A DNA stretch of 64,000 nucleotides from Marinomonas mediterranea MMB-1 (GTDB lineage: Bacteria > Pseudomonadota > Gammaproteobacteria > Pseudomonadales > Marinomonadaceae), in NCBI RefSeq assembly GCF_000192865.1, contig NC_015276.1:2356001-2420000 (forward strand), in the 5' to 3' direction. Of this stretch, positions 44,374 through 52,517 are shown one piece after another. The notes beneath the pieces were generated by a model. The model did no database searches. It had not been told where the DNA came from and saw only the letters and a list, made by a program, of their open reading frames with translations. The first letter of the stretch is position 1, and each line of letters begins with the position of its first letter. The translations under genes and the position numbers were made by a program.

Positions 44374-45651
44374 TCAGGCAAGAAGGTCTTCAATCTGCTG
44401 AAGCATCAGTGCCTGCTCTGTCAGCGTTCCGCCTTTCTCACAAGAGGCCTTTGCATGTGCAAGGGCCTTTTCTTTCTGACCACTCATCGCATACAAATGT
44501 GCTAGCGTTGAATCAACCATATGAGACTTAGACAATAAGGCAGACGATACACCTAACTCCGCCACAATCTGAATAGCCTGTTCAGAAAAGCCAGCATAAC
44601 CGAGTGCCACCGCCAAGTTTATTTTTGCGATGTCAGACTTGGTTAAGGCCACTAAACACTGATACCAATGGACGATCTTCCGCCAGTCCGTCGCTTCAAA
44701 CGTATCCGCTCTGCAATGCTCAAGAGCAATGAAGGCTTCTAATTGAAAACGTCCTACGTGAGAGTCTGTCCACTCAGAAACCGTATTGAGTAGAAAAGTT
44801 CCAGCATTAATGTAGCCCTGATTCCAACGTTTTCTATCCTGTTTGTTAAGCGGGATTAGTTCATTATTATCGTCTAATCGAGCCTCAATTCTCGCAATAT
44901 GAAAGTGCATCAAGGCATACAGAGATATTGTTTCTTTATTGCCAAGGTGAGGGTGCTCAACGAGCAATTTGAGGAGGGCGATCGCATCCTGACACAACTC
45001 TTTCCTAATGGGCGATTTTGTATCTGAACAGTGAAGCCCTTCGTTGAATAGCAGATATAGAACTAAATGAACACGCTCAACAACCGATTCATATTGCTCA
45101 TTTTCAGGTAACGACCAAGGCATTTTCTTAAACTGTTCCTTAGTACGGGATAAGCGTTTTTTAACTGTTTCTTCGGGTAATATAAGCGCTTTAGCGATTG
45201 CAATGACATTAAACCCACAAAGAGACTTTAAGATAAATGGGAGCAAATTTTGCAGTTTAATGTCTGTCATACAGCACAAAAACACCATACGTAACTGCTC
45301 ATCCTCGACATAAGGTGTTTGAAACGCTTCATCCACCGATAAAGCTGCTGTCCATTCACTTTCAAGTAACTCAGCGTATTGTTCCGACAACCTTAGGCGA
45401 TTTTTTTGAGTACGAATCACGTCAATAGCTCGATTTCGAGCCGTTTGAATCAACCACGCGGTAGGATTATCAGGCAGCTCGGTACTTGACCAGGTTGTTA
45501 GCGCCGTATGGAACGATTCCTGAAGCATGTCTTCAGCAAGGTCAATATTATGGTGGCCAAAGATACGCAGCAACGACGCCAACATCTTAGGTGATTCTTG
45601 GCGATATAAGGTATCAAGCGTATTTTGAACGGTGAACTGACTAACAGACAC
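44374..45651 (-). CDS. ECF42-type RNA polymerase sigma factor with C-terminal helical/TPR extension
   Basis: About 425 residues from GTG 45651; a TTG at 45657 would add two. Sigma region 2 (LAEDMLQESFHTAL, PTAWLIQTARNRAIDVIRTQ) and region 4 (LCGFNVIAIAKALILPEETVKKRLSRTKE) are followed by about 230 residues with TPR-like helices (LNLAVALGYAGFSEQAIQIV, HLYAMSGQKEKALAHAKASC). There is no anti-sigma gene, as is usual for this group, where the extension is thought to regulate activity. The convergent YCII gene is the expected partner. Confidence 0.92.
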   Translation of the reverse strand: MSVSQFTVQNTLDTLYRQESPKMLASLLRIFGHHNIDLAEDMLQESFHTALTTWSSTELPDNPTAWLIQTARNRAIDVIRTQKNRLRLSEQYAELLESEWTAALSVDEAFQTPYVEDEQLRMVFLCCMTDIKLQNLLPFILKSLCGFNVIAIAKALILPEETVKKRLSRTKEQFKKMPWSLPENEQYESVVERVHLVLYLLFNEGLHCSDTKSPIRKELCQDAIALLKLLVEHPHLGNKETISLYALMHFHIARIEARLDDNNELIPLNKQDRKRWNQGYINAGTFLLNTVSEWTDSHVGRFQLEAFIALEHCRADTFEATDWRKIVHWYQCLVALTKSDIAKINLAVALGYAGFSEQAIQIVAELGVSSALLSKSHMVDSTLAHLYAMSGQKEKALAHAKASCEKGGTLTEQALMLQQIEDLLA

Positions 45652-46505
45652 ACGCAAGCCTCATATGAAACATTTAAATAGCGAACGTTAATCATAAAGG
45701 ATTTACAGTGAAAGGCATAAGCGAATTGTGCAGACTGTTAACCAGCAGCCGAAAAACAAGAGCGGAAAACAGTCTGCGAAGTAAGCATTACTAAGAATGA
45801 AAATATTGAATCGAGTATTGTCGCGAGGACGGCTCACAAGGATGAAACTGGTGTATCGTAAGCCTCAAACATTACGTACAGTAAATGTCTTATTTCCAAA
45901 TAAATTTATTCATAGCCAAAACAATAGAAACGAGTAACGTTCGAAAGCCGTATAAACAAGGCAATACACTAAAAGAGACCGAATTTACGGACATTATATT
46001 ATTTCCGATAATCACATTTATCGGAAATAGTGTATGGAATTACGTGGCCTTCCTTTAGGCGTTCTAACCATCTTTTTCAATTCACTCAAATCCAGTGCTT
46101 ACTTAACCCGCTAAGTCAAACTCATTAAATTTTTCTAGAATGCTTTTGATGTTTGCTCAGGCCAACAAGCAAGGCAGACAAAGTACAAAGAAGCCACCCT
46201 TACGAAAAACCAATGTCGTTCTTCGTACGAGCGTATCGTCCAGCCTCCCTTCTTTTTGTTGATACTTAGCCCCTACAGCCAAACAAATGGACTGACGCCA
46301 ATATCAGCAATTTCTAAACGACCCTGTACGCTTGTTAAGCCGTGGCAATGTTTCACAATTGCGTTTTAACGGTACTTTGTCGAATGTAAAAAACGCCGTC
46401 ATGCGTGTTATCGATCAAGGCGGCACGTATCGAACAGCAGCAGTTAGGTAATGACGAACTAATGCACTAAGCCGATTTTAAATAACTCGTATGATTCCAC
46501 GCTCA
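45652..46505. other. Long noncoding or decayed region (about 850 bp)
   Basis: No intact gene was found in either direction. A perfect dyad, ATTTCCGATAA-TCACAT-TTATCGGAAAT (46001-46028), could be an operator or hairpin. From about 46295 to 46450 the plus strand holds one open run of ~45 codons (including FNGTLSNVKNAVMRVIDQGG, then TAG) that reads like ordinary protein but has no start or upstream continuation, so it may be a gene remnant. I could not identify it. Together with the truncated Rieske gene further on, this suggests local gene loss. Confidence 0.5.
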
Positions 46506-47411
46506 CTATTCCGAGAACAGTTCAAAAAATACATTGCGCAGCCACACATTTCCTGAATCCTGATGAAATCGGCGATGCCAAAACATGTTGATTTGTGCGG
46601 CAGGAATATCAACGGGGTGCGGCTTTATCACTAAATCTAGGCTGTTTGCCATTTGCAACGCTAACTTCTCAGTCACAGTGGCGACAAGATCTGTGTGGGC
46701 GATAATGTAAGGTGCGGAGATAAAATGTGGCAGTTTTAATTTACTTACTCGTAAAATGCCACTTTTCGCCAGTTGTTTTTCTACTCTACCGTGACCAGTA
46801 TCTTGCGCTTCTATAATGATATGTTCGGATTTGGAAAAGTTGTCTAAGGTGAGTGTTTGTTCGGCTAACGGGTGCCCTTCTCGCACTAAGCAAACATACT
46901 CTTGATCAAACAAACGCCGCTGATAAAAACCTGCTTCTAATTGCGGCAACAGGCCAATAGCAAGATCCACACTGCCTGTTTCTAACTCCTCCCGTAAAGA
47001 ATGGCCATTATCTCTTACCGTACTAATAGAAAGGTTGGGAGCATGCTCCGCAAGATAAGCCATTAGGCGTGGTAGCATGTGAATCTCACCTAAATCCGTC
47101 ATGTTGACGCAAAAAACGCGATCACTTGATTGAGGATCAAAGCGTTCTTGGTAATTTAATCCATCCTGCAAGGTACTTAAGGCATAGCTTACCGATTCGG
47201 CAATGCTGTCAGCAAACGGCGTTGGGCGCATGCCGCGAGCGGTTCTTTCAAACAGTTCATCGTGCAGCGCAAGCCGTAAGCGAGCAAGTGCATTGCTAAT
47301 AGCTGGTTGTGTGAGCCCAAGCTGTTCAGCAACCGCTCCTGTTTTTCTTTCTCGGTACATCAGTTGGAACACAACCAACAAGTTTAAATCAATGTCTTGT
47401 AGTCGAATCAT
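46506..47411 (-). CDS. NahR/NagR-like LysR regulator of the gentisate operon
   Basis: 301 residues from ATG 47411; the 33 residues before it in the longer frame do not look like protein of this family. The N-terminus MIRLQDIDLNLLVVFQLMY, HTH LTQPAISNALARLRLAL, and effector-domain landmarks FDPQSSDRVFCVNMTDLGEI, LSISTVRDNGHSLREELETG, VDLAIGLLPQLEAGFYQRRL and INMFWHRRFHQDSGNVWLR closely resemble NahR of naphthalene/salicylate pathways. It is divergent from the Rieske remnant and gentisate genes. Salicylate or a related hydroxybenzoate is the likely inducer (inference). Confidence 0.93.
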   Translation of the reverse strand: MIRLQDIDLNLLVVFQLMYRERKTGAVAEQLGLTQPAISNALARLRLALHDELFERTARGMRPTPFADSIAESVSYALSTLQDGLNYQERFDPQSSDRVFCVNMTDLGEIHMLPRLMAYLAEHAPNLSISTVRDNGHSLREELETGSVDLAIGLLPQLEAGFYQRRLFDQEYVCLVREGHPLAEQTLTLDNFSKSEHIIIEAQDTGHGRVEKQLAKSGILRVSKLKLPHFISAPYIIAHTDLVATVTEKLALQMANSLDLVIKPHPVDIPAAQINMFWHRRFHQDSGNVWLRNVFFELFSE

Positions 47412-47429
47412 GATAGAGATCTCATTAAT

Positions 47430-47447
47430 GTGAATAAGTAGTATCAC
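47430..47447. promoter_or_regulatory. Candidate LysR-type operator between the NahR-like gene and the gentisate operon
   Basis: GTGAATAAGTAGTATCAC contains the dyad GTGA-N10-TCAC and a GTGAAT half (ATTCAC on the other strand, as in NahR boxes). It lies just upstream of the regulator and about 40 bp before the operon frame. Confidence 0.4.
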
Positions 47448-47488
47448 AGTTATTATATGTCTGAATATCTTAACAGCGAATATAGTTA

Positions 47489-47902
47489 ATGACATTGAAG
47501 GTTTGCGCATTAATTAATCAAACAATAATAAATAAGAGCGACGATGGAAACCGAACAATCAGACAATTCCCATGTTATGTGTCGCAACAGGCACAGGGCT
47601 TGCGCCAACTTTATCCATTTTTCGCGGCACATTGGAGTCAGGATAATCGTATTTCATTGATGCCTATTTGGAAGTATGAAGATACCAGTAAGATTCCTTT
47701 TTCGGCCTATACAAATGAAGAGATCCATAAGCAGGAGCTCGAAAAACTCTTTTACAAGAGCCATTGGTGTTATGTCGAGTTTGAAGCAGAAATTACGCAA
47801 CCTAGCGATTTCAAACGAACCATGATTGGGGAAAAACCATGCAGTTATATAACTTTTTTAACAGTTCAACTTCCTACCGAGTGCGAATTGCACTCGCCTT
47901 AA
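47489..47902 (+). pseudogene. N-terminal stump of a Rieske ring-hydroxylating oxygenase alpha subunit (salicylate 5-hydroxylase-like)
   Basis: The frame is open for 137 codons, but only the part from about 47660 to 47838 makes sense: KIPFSAYTNEEIHKQELEKL, then LFYKSHWCYVEFEAEITQPS, DFKRTMIGEKP. This is the segment just before the Rieske Cys-His cluster in NagG-type hydroxylases. The homology stops exactly where the isomerase ATG begins (47839), and the Rieske centre and catalytic domain are missing. A deletion seems to have fused the stump to the next gene. The first ~55 codons are not recognisable. Not functional as an oxygenase. Confidence 0.75.
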
Positions 47903-48480
47903 AAGGACTAAGCTATGAACATCACGGCGTCAACATTCGTATTGGTGAGCAAGCAACCGAGAGCCATATAAAACTCAATCCAGCAAAGGGCGTCCCTGTG
48001 CTGATTACGGATGACGGCCAAACACTCACACAATCCATGGCTATTTTGGACTATTTAGAACTCACCTACCCTGACTCGCCGTTACTGCCTAAAGACACAT
48101 TAGAACGGGCAAGGGTTTTAGAAATCTGTCACATGATTGCAAGCGACATGCATCCGGTTAATAACCTTCGCATCCTAGGCTATCTCAAGCAGCAACTAGA
48201 GGTTACGGATGAACAAAAAACGGCGTGGTATCAACACTGGATTCAAGAAGGGTTCGAAGCACTGGAAAGCCGTTTAAACGAATACGGCTATGGTGATTAT
48301 TGTTTTGGCGATCAGGCCACATTGGCGGATTGTTGCTTAGTCCCACAAGTGGCCAATGCTCTGCGTTTCGGCTGTGATTTGTCGTCTTTTACGAAAGTCT
48401 TAAGCATTTATGAGCACTGCAAAAAAAACACGGTTTTTCAGCAAGCCGCGCCCAACCAACAACCCGATTTCATCGCTTAA
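47839..48480 (+). CDS. Maleylpyruvate isomerase (zeta-class glutathione S-transferase)
   Basis: 213 residues. The zeta-GST active-site motif SSTSYRVRIALALKGL, NPAKGVPVL, LTQSMAILDYLE and the SDMHPVNNLRIL helix are visible. It isomerises maleylpyruvate (or maleylacetoacetate) to the fumaryl form using glutathione. Placement before gentisate dioxygenase favours maleylpyruvate isomerase, as NagL. Its ATG lies inside the truncated Rieske frame. Confidence 0.9.
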   Translation: MQLYNFFNSSTSYRVRIALALKGLSYEHHGVNIRIGEQATESHIKLNPAKGVPVLITDDGQTLTQSMAILDYLELTYPDSPLLPKDTLERARVLEICHMIASDMHPVNNLRILGYLKQQLEVTDEQKTAWYQHWIQEGFEALESRLNEYGYGDYCFGDQATLADCCLVPQVANALRFGCDLSSFTKVLSIYEHCKKNTVFQQAAPNQQPDFIA

Positions 48481-48518
48481 TTTTGTGAAATAGAAAAATA
48501 AATAATAAGGAGTTTCCC

Positions 48519-49550
48519 ATGCAATCATTAGGTACTCTTGAGGATTTACCCCAATCCTACCGCGATAAACTAACCGACTTAAATCTAGTACCACTTTGGC
48601 CAAATATGCGTGCGGTATTACCTCATAAAGTTCCGAGCCGTAAAACCCAAACGTTAAATTGGCAGTTTGACGCACTTCGCCCTCTTTTAATCGAAGCGGG
48701 CGATTTAACGCCGATGGAAAAAGCCGAACGTCGCGTATTGGTGCTGGCTAATCCAGGACACGGGCTGACTAACATGCAAGCTACTCCCAGTATTTATATG
48801 GGCTTGCAGCTAATATTACCGGGCGAAACCGCCCCTAATCATCGCCATACACCGAATGCCGTGCGCATTATCATCGAAGGCGAAGGCGCAACGACCATTG
48901 TTGATGGCGAACCTTGCATCATGGAGCGAGGTGATTTAATTCTGACGCCATCCGGAAAGTGGCACGAACACCAGCACGAAGGTGATGGCCCGATCATTTG
49001 GTTAGACATACTCGATCTGCCTTTGATTTATCAACTAGAAGGCTCTTGGGCTATTGAGGGAAAAACTCAAACCAACGTACTGGAACGGGATAAGTCTTTT
49101 GCCGAATACAGCGCCGCAGGCGTGGTACCAGAGTTGGGTTTTAAAAGAGAGAATACCAATTCGCCGATGCTGCGCTACCCATGGTCAAGAACTCGTGCTT
49201 GTTTAATAGAAATGGCTCAGCACTACAGCGACCGTCCAATCCGCATCGCTTATGTCAACCCAGAAAACGGAGCCAGCTTATTTCCCAGCATTGGCTTTGG
49301 TGCCATGATGCTACGCCCTAACGAATCTCTAGCGTTGCCTAAGCGTACAACCGCCTGTGTTTTTCATATTGTCGAGGGTCAAGGCACCCTACAAGTGGAT
49401 TCAAACGACGCTTTGAAATGGACAGAAAAGGACACGCTCAGCGCGCCCGGTTACAGCGAGGTAACGCTCAGCAACACCTCTGCAACGGAACCGGCATTCA
49501 TTATCACTGCCGACGAAGCGCCACTGCATCGTTACCTCGGTATTTTTTGA
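48519..49550 (+). CDS. Gentisate 1,2-dioxygenase
   Basis: 343 residues, a bicupin. The Fe(II) ligands lie in the first cupin: APNHRHTPNAVRIIIEGEG (His108, His110) and KWHEHQHEGDGPIIW (His149). WLDILDLPLI and a degenerate second cupin (VFHIVEGQGTLQVDSND) follow. It cleaves gentisate to maleylpyruvate. GGAG of AAGGAGTTTCCC precedes the start. Central enzyme of the operon. Confidence 0.95.
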   Translation: MQSLGTLEDLPQSYRDKLTDLNLVPLWPNMRAVLPHKVPSRKTQTLNWQFDALRPLLIEAGDLTPMEKAERRVLVLANPGHGLTNMQATPSIYMGLQLILPGETAPNHRHTPNAVRIIIEGEGATTIVDGEPCIMERGDLILTPSGKWHEHQHEGDGPIIWLDILDLPLIYQLEGSWAIEGKTQTNVLERDKSFAEYSAAGVVPELGFKRENTNSPMLRYPWSRTRACLIEMAQHYSDRPIRIAYVNPENGASLFPSIGFGAMMLRPNESLALPKRTTACVFHIVEGQGTLQVDSNDALKWTEKDTLSAPGYSEVTLSNTSATEPAFIITADEAPLHRYLGIF

Positions 49551-49594
49551 CCCTTATCAAACCGCGATTAATAAAAGTAACTAAAGGAAAGACC

Positions 49595-50293
49595 ATGACA
49601 AATAAACTCGTATTTCCCGCTAAAGAAACCGTTTTGGCTCCTATTGAAGGCTCCGATAGCCTGTTTCCCATCCATCGTATTTTTTGCGTGGGACGAAATT
49701 ACCATGCTCATGCGGCGGAAATGGGCACAACAGTCGATAAAAGCGTGCAAAGCCCTTTTTACTTTATTAAAGATGCCAGTACTTATGTTGCAACGGGTGC
49801 AAGCATTGATTATCCACCCCAAACAGACAACTACCATTATGAAATGGAATTTGTTGTCGCTATTGGGGAAGAAGGCTTCAATGTCAGTGAAGAGAAAGCC
49901 GAAAACATTATTTTCGGCTATGCATGCGGTTTGGACATGACGCGTCGAGATCTCCAGTTAAAAGCGAGAGAAACAGGCCGTCCTTGGGATCTGGGGAAAG
50001 ACTTTGAAGAGTCTGCGATTTTGGCGCCCATTGTGCCAATCGGTAAAACAGGTGTCTTAAACGAGGGCAAAATTGAATTGGCAGTTAACGGCGAAGCCAA
50101 ACAATCTTCGGATATCAATTTGTTAATTTGGAATGTGCGTGAAATCATCGCTGATTTATCTAAATTTTATCATCTACAACCCGGTGATTTGATTTACACT
50201 GGTACACCAGATGGTGTTGGCCCCGTCGTTTCTGGAGACAAAATAACCGGAAGTATCGAAGGGATTGGCGATATAGAGCTCACTATCCGTTAA
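49595..50293 (+). CDS. Fumarylpyruvate hydrolase (FAH family)
   Basis: 232 residues from ATG 49595 with AAAGGAAAG upstream; the longer frame starting at 49418 lies inside the dioxygenase gene. IFCVGRNYHAHAAEMG, the metal-binding MEFVVAIGEEG, GYACGLDMTRRDLQ and PGDLIYTGTPDGVGPV are FAH-family hallmarks. It splits fumarylpyruvate to fumarate and pyruvate, completing the gentisate route. Confidence 0.93.
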   Translation: MTNKLVFPAKETVLAPIEGSDSLFPIHRIFCVGRNYHAHAAEMGTTVDKSVQSPFYFIKDASTYVATGASIDYPPQTDNYHYEMEFVVAIGEEGFNVSEEKAENIIFGYACGLDMTRRDLQLKARETGRPWDLGKDFEESAILAPIVPIGKTGVLNEGKIELAVNGEAKQSSDINLLIWNVREIIADLSKFYHLQPGDLIYTGTPDGVGPVVSGDKITGSIEGIGDIELTIR

Positions 50294-50317
50294 TTAGCCC
50301 GCCGAAACATCGCCACT

Positions 50318-50349
50318 AGAAAGCTCCCAAAATAATAAGAGAGCTTTCT
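50318..50349 (+). terminator. Hairpin after the gentisate operon
   Basis: AGAAAGCTC (50318-50326) pairs with GAGCTTTCT (50341-50349), followed by TACTTAAG. Probably ends the operon; the T tail is short. Confidence 0.6.
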
Positions 50350-50551
50350 TACTTAAGCACTAAAAAAGCGATTATGACTAAAGTTAAACAAGTAAGCTAT
50401 AGCGATATAATTATTATCACTATAGACTATTTTCTAGGTTGACTAGGATGAAAATATACATAATGATAAATATCGTATCAAAAGGATACATTTGTGTAGG
50501 ACAATAAAAATAAAACTGAGAGTATTCTCAGGCACTTATAGGAAGATAGTC

Positions 50552-51625
50552 ATGCTCCACATAAAAACGTTGGTCAAACAAACTTGTGTTGCTGCAACCG
50601 TGTCAACACTTCTCGCTACCACTGCCACCTCCACTTTCGCTGCTGAAGATAAAATTCGTTGGAAAGTCCAAGCTGTATTTGGAACGCACCTCCCCGGGTT
50701 AGGGGATCCCATCGTACATGTTGCTAAACAACTCAAAGCCGCGACAGACGGCCAAATACAATTTAAGGTCTATGAGCCGGGAAAAATTGTTCCTCCTTTT
50801 AGCATCACCGAGGCCGTCAGAAACCACCAACTCGATGCTGGCTATGCTTGGCTAGGTTACGATCAAGGTAGAATTCCCGCTTCGGCCTTGTTATCCGCCG
50901 TTCCCTTTGGCATGGAACCCTGGGAATACTCCGCATGGTGGTATGAGGGTGAAGGTAAAAAATTAGCTGAAGACTTGTACGCCAAACACAATGTACACCC
51001 TGTCTTATGTAGCATCATTGGTCCTGAAACAGCAGGTTGGTTCAAAAAAGAAGTCAATGCCATGGAAGACCTTCACGGTCTTAAAATTCGCTTTGCGGGT
51101 TTAGGGGGTAAAGTCCTTCAAAAAGCAGGCGCGTCCGTTACCGTTCTGCCAAGCGGCGAAATTTTCCCTGCGCTTGAAAAAGGCGCGATCGATGCAACGG
51201 AATTTTCTATGCCTGCGATAGATAAGATCATGGGGTTCGATAAAGTTGCGAAAAACAACTATTTCCCCGGTTGGCATCAAACCTTCACAGCCTCCCATTT
51301 AGTCATTAACAAAGATGTTTGGGATGACCTTGCTAGTTCCACCAAAGCGACCATTGATATGGCTTGCACTGCAAGTACGTTCCGCGCGCTAACTCACGGC
51401 GAAGCGATCCAAGGTAAAGTCCTCAATGAGTTACAAGAAAAAGGCATAAAAACTCAGACGCTGAATACTGAAATGCTTACCGGCCTGAAGAACATCACGA
51501 ATCAAGTCATGTCAGAGCTTTCTGCAGAAGACGAAGATTTTAAAAAAATCTACGATTCTCAACAGAGCTTTAGAGCAGAATATAAAGCGTGGCGTAAACT
51601 CGCGTATCTTCCTTTAGATCTTTAG
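50552..51625 (+). CDS. TRAP transporter solute-binding protein (DctP type)
   Basis: 357 residues from ATG 50552, with AGGAAG 12 bases ahead; the longer frame is not supported. A signal peptide (VAATVSTLLATTATSTFAA) gives a periplasmic protein. DctP features: WKVQAVFGTHLPGLGDPIVH, the ligand-carboxylate Arg in LHGLKIRFAGLGGKV, SGEIFPALEKGAIDATEF and YFPGWHQTFTASHLVINKD. It may bind an aromatic or other carboxylate; position after the gentisate genes suggests gentisate, salicylate or hydroxybenzoate uptake (inference). Confidence 0.92.
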   Translation: MLHIKTLVKQTCVAATVSTLLATTATSTFAAEDKIRWKVQAVFGTHLPGLGDPIVHVAKQLKAATDGQIQFKVYEPGKIVPPFSITEAVRNHQLDAGYAWLGYDQGRIPASALLSAVPFGMEPWEYSAWWYEGEGKKLAEDLYAKHNVHPVLCSIIGPETAGWFKKEVNAMEDLHGLKIRFAGLGGKVLQKAGASVTVLPSGEIFPALEKGAIDATEFSMPAIDKIMGFDKVAKNNYFPGWHQTFTASHLVINKDVWDDLASSTKATIDMACTASTFRALTHGEAIQGKVLNELQEKGIKTQTLNTEMLTGLKNITNQVMSELSAEDEDFKKIYDSQQSFRAEYKAWRKLAYLPLDL

Positions 51626-51698
51626 TTTTCAAATCACTGTTTCCATTTCCATTAACGGCCTAGTTAACCGCTAGTAAACAACAAATAAGTTCAAGAGT

Positions 51699-51735
51699 GG
51701 TCATTAGAGACGGTATATCTCCTTCTCTAATGACC
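51699..51735 (+). other. Intercistronic hairpin between binding protein and TRAP membrane genes
   Basis: GGTCATTAGAGA (51699-51710) and TCTCTAATGACC (51724-51735) form a perfect 12-bp stem with a 13-base loop. There is no good T tract. It may stabilise the binding-protein mRNA or reduce read-through to dctQM, giving more binding protein than permease. Confidence 0.65.
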
Positions 51736-51876
51736 TAACTTCTGCGTTTTCTAACAAGGCTGACGCCCATTGAGCTTAATTCTAGCCTAATGAAGTGACC
51801 TCCTATCGTCACTCTTCACAGGAAATGGGTGTGGGAATATCAGTGTTATTTGTCCGCAATTATTCCGGAGGATTTT

Positions 51877-52509
51877 ATGCAACTTACCCCTAACGACAAG
51901 GCTGAAGATCTCAGCTCTTATAATGACTCAGACTCTCAGTCTTCTAACTCTCAGCCATCAAATACTCAATTGCCAGAAACGACCCTTTCCAAGCGTATAG
52001 ACGGCGTATTACAAGCCATCGGCAATGCTGCTTCTTGGATTTGGATCCTACTTATGGGAATCATCATCCTTAATGTGTTTATGCGTTATGCCTTGGGTGA
52101 AGGCCGTATTGAATTTGAGGAACTTCAATGGCATTTCTACGCCGTTGGATGGCTTATTGGCCTGTCCTATTGTTTTGCTTATGATCAACACGTTCGAGTG
52201 GATTTGATACACGGTCATTTAAGTTTGCGAACCAAATCGTGGATTGAGCTGTTCGGAATATTACTTCTTCTCTTGCCGTTTACCTGTACGGTGATTTGGT
52301 ATTCGGTTCCCTTTATTAGTTATTCATGGGAAATGCATGAAATTTCCTCCGCACCCGGTGGTTTGCCTTACCGATGGGTGATCAAATCGAGTCTATTAGT
52401 GGGTTTCGTTTTATTAGCACTGGCGACCATATCCCGTCTATCGCGCGTGCTTGCCTTGTTGTTTCATCGTAAGCGATCTGACATTCAACCTACTGCGACC
52501 ACCCTCTAG
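51877..52509 (+). CDS. TRAP transporter small membrane subunit (DctQ type)
   Basis: 210 residues from ATG 51877, which has a strong CCGGAGG; the upstream in-frame start at 51829 lacks one. Four transmembrane helices (ASWIWILLMGIIILNVFMRY, WHFYAVGWLIGLSYCFAYD, ILLLLPFTCTVIWYS, LVGFVLLALATISR). DctQ marker: FEELQWHFYAVGWLIGLSYC. The first 35 residues are an unusual Ser/Gln/Asn-rich cytoplasmic tail. Confidence 0.92.
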   Translation: MQLTPNDKAEDLSSYNDSDSQSSNSQPSNTQLPETTLSKRIDGVLQAIGNAASWIWILLMGIIILNVFMRYALGEGRIEFEELQWHFYAVGWLIGLSYCFAYDQHVRVDLIHGHLSLRTKSWIELFGILLLLLPFTCTVIWYSVPFISYSWEMHEISSAPGGLPYRWVIKSSLLVGFVLLALATISRLSRVLALLFHRKRSDIQPTATTL

Positions 52510-52517
52510 GAGAGATC

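Noticed and set aside
47543..47659. Alternative 38-codon frame beginning ATGGAAACCG as the real start of the operon's first gene
   Set aside because: It ends without reaching the Rieske-like segment and shows no family resemblance; at most it hints at a frameshift in the pseudogene.
49418..49594. Long N-terminal extension of the fumarylpyruvate hydrolase
   Set aside because: It is the out-of-frame end of the dioxygenase gene; the ATG at 49595 has its own ribosome site.
50475..50489. IclR operator GTATC-AAAAG-GATAC before the TRAP binding-protein gene
   Set aside because: The half-sites are only 5 bp and would occur by chance; not distinctive enough to assign.
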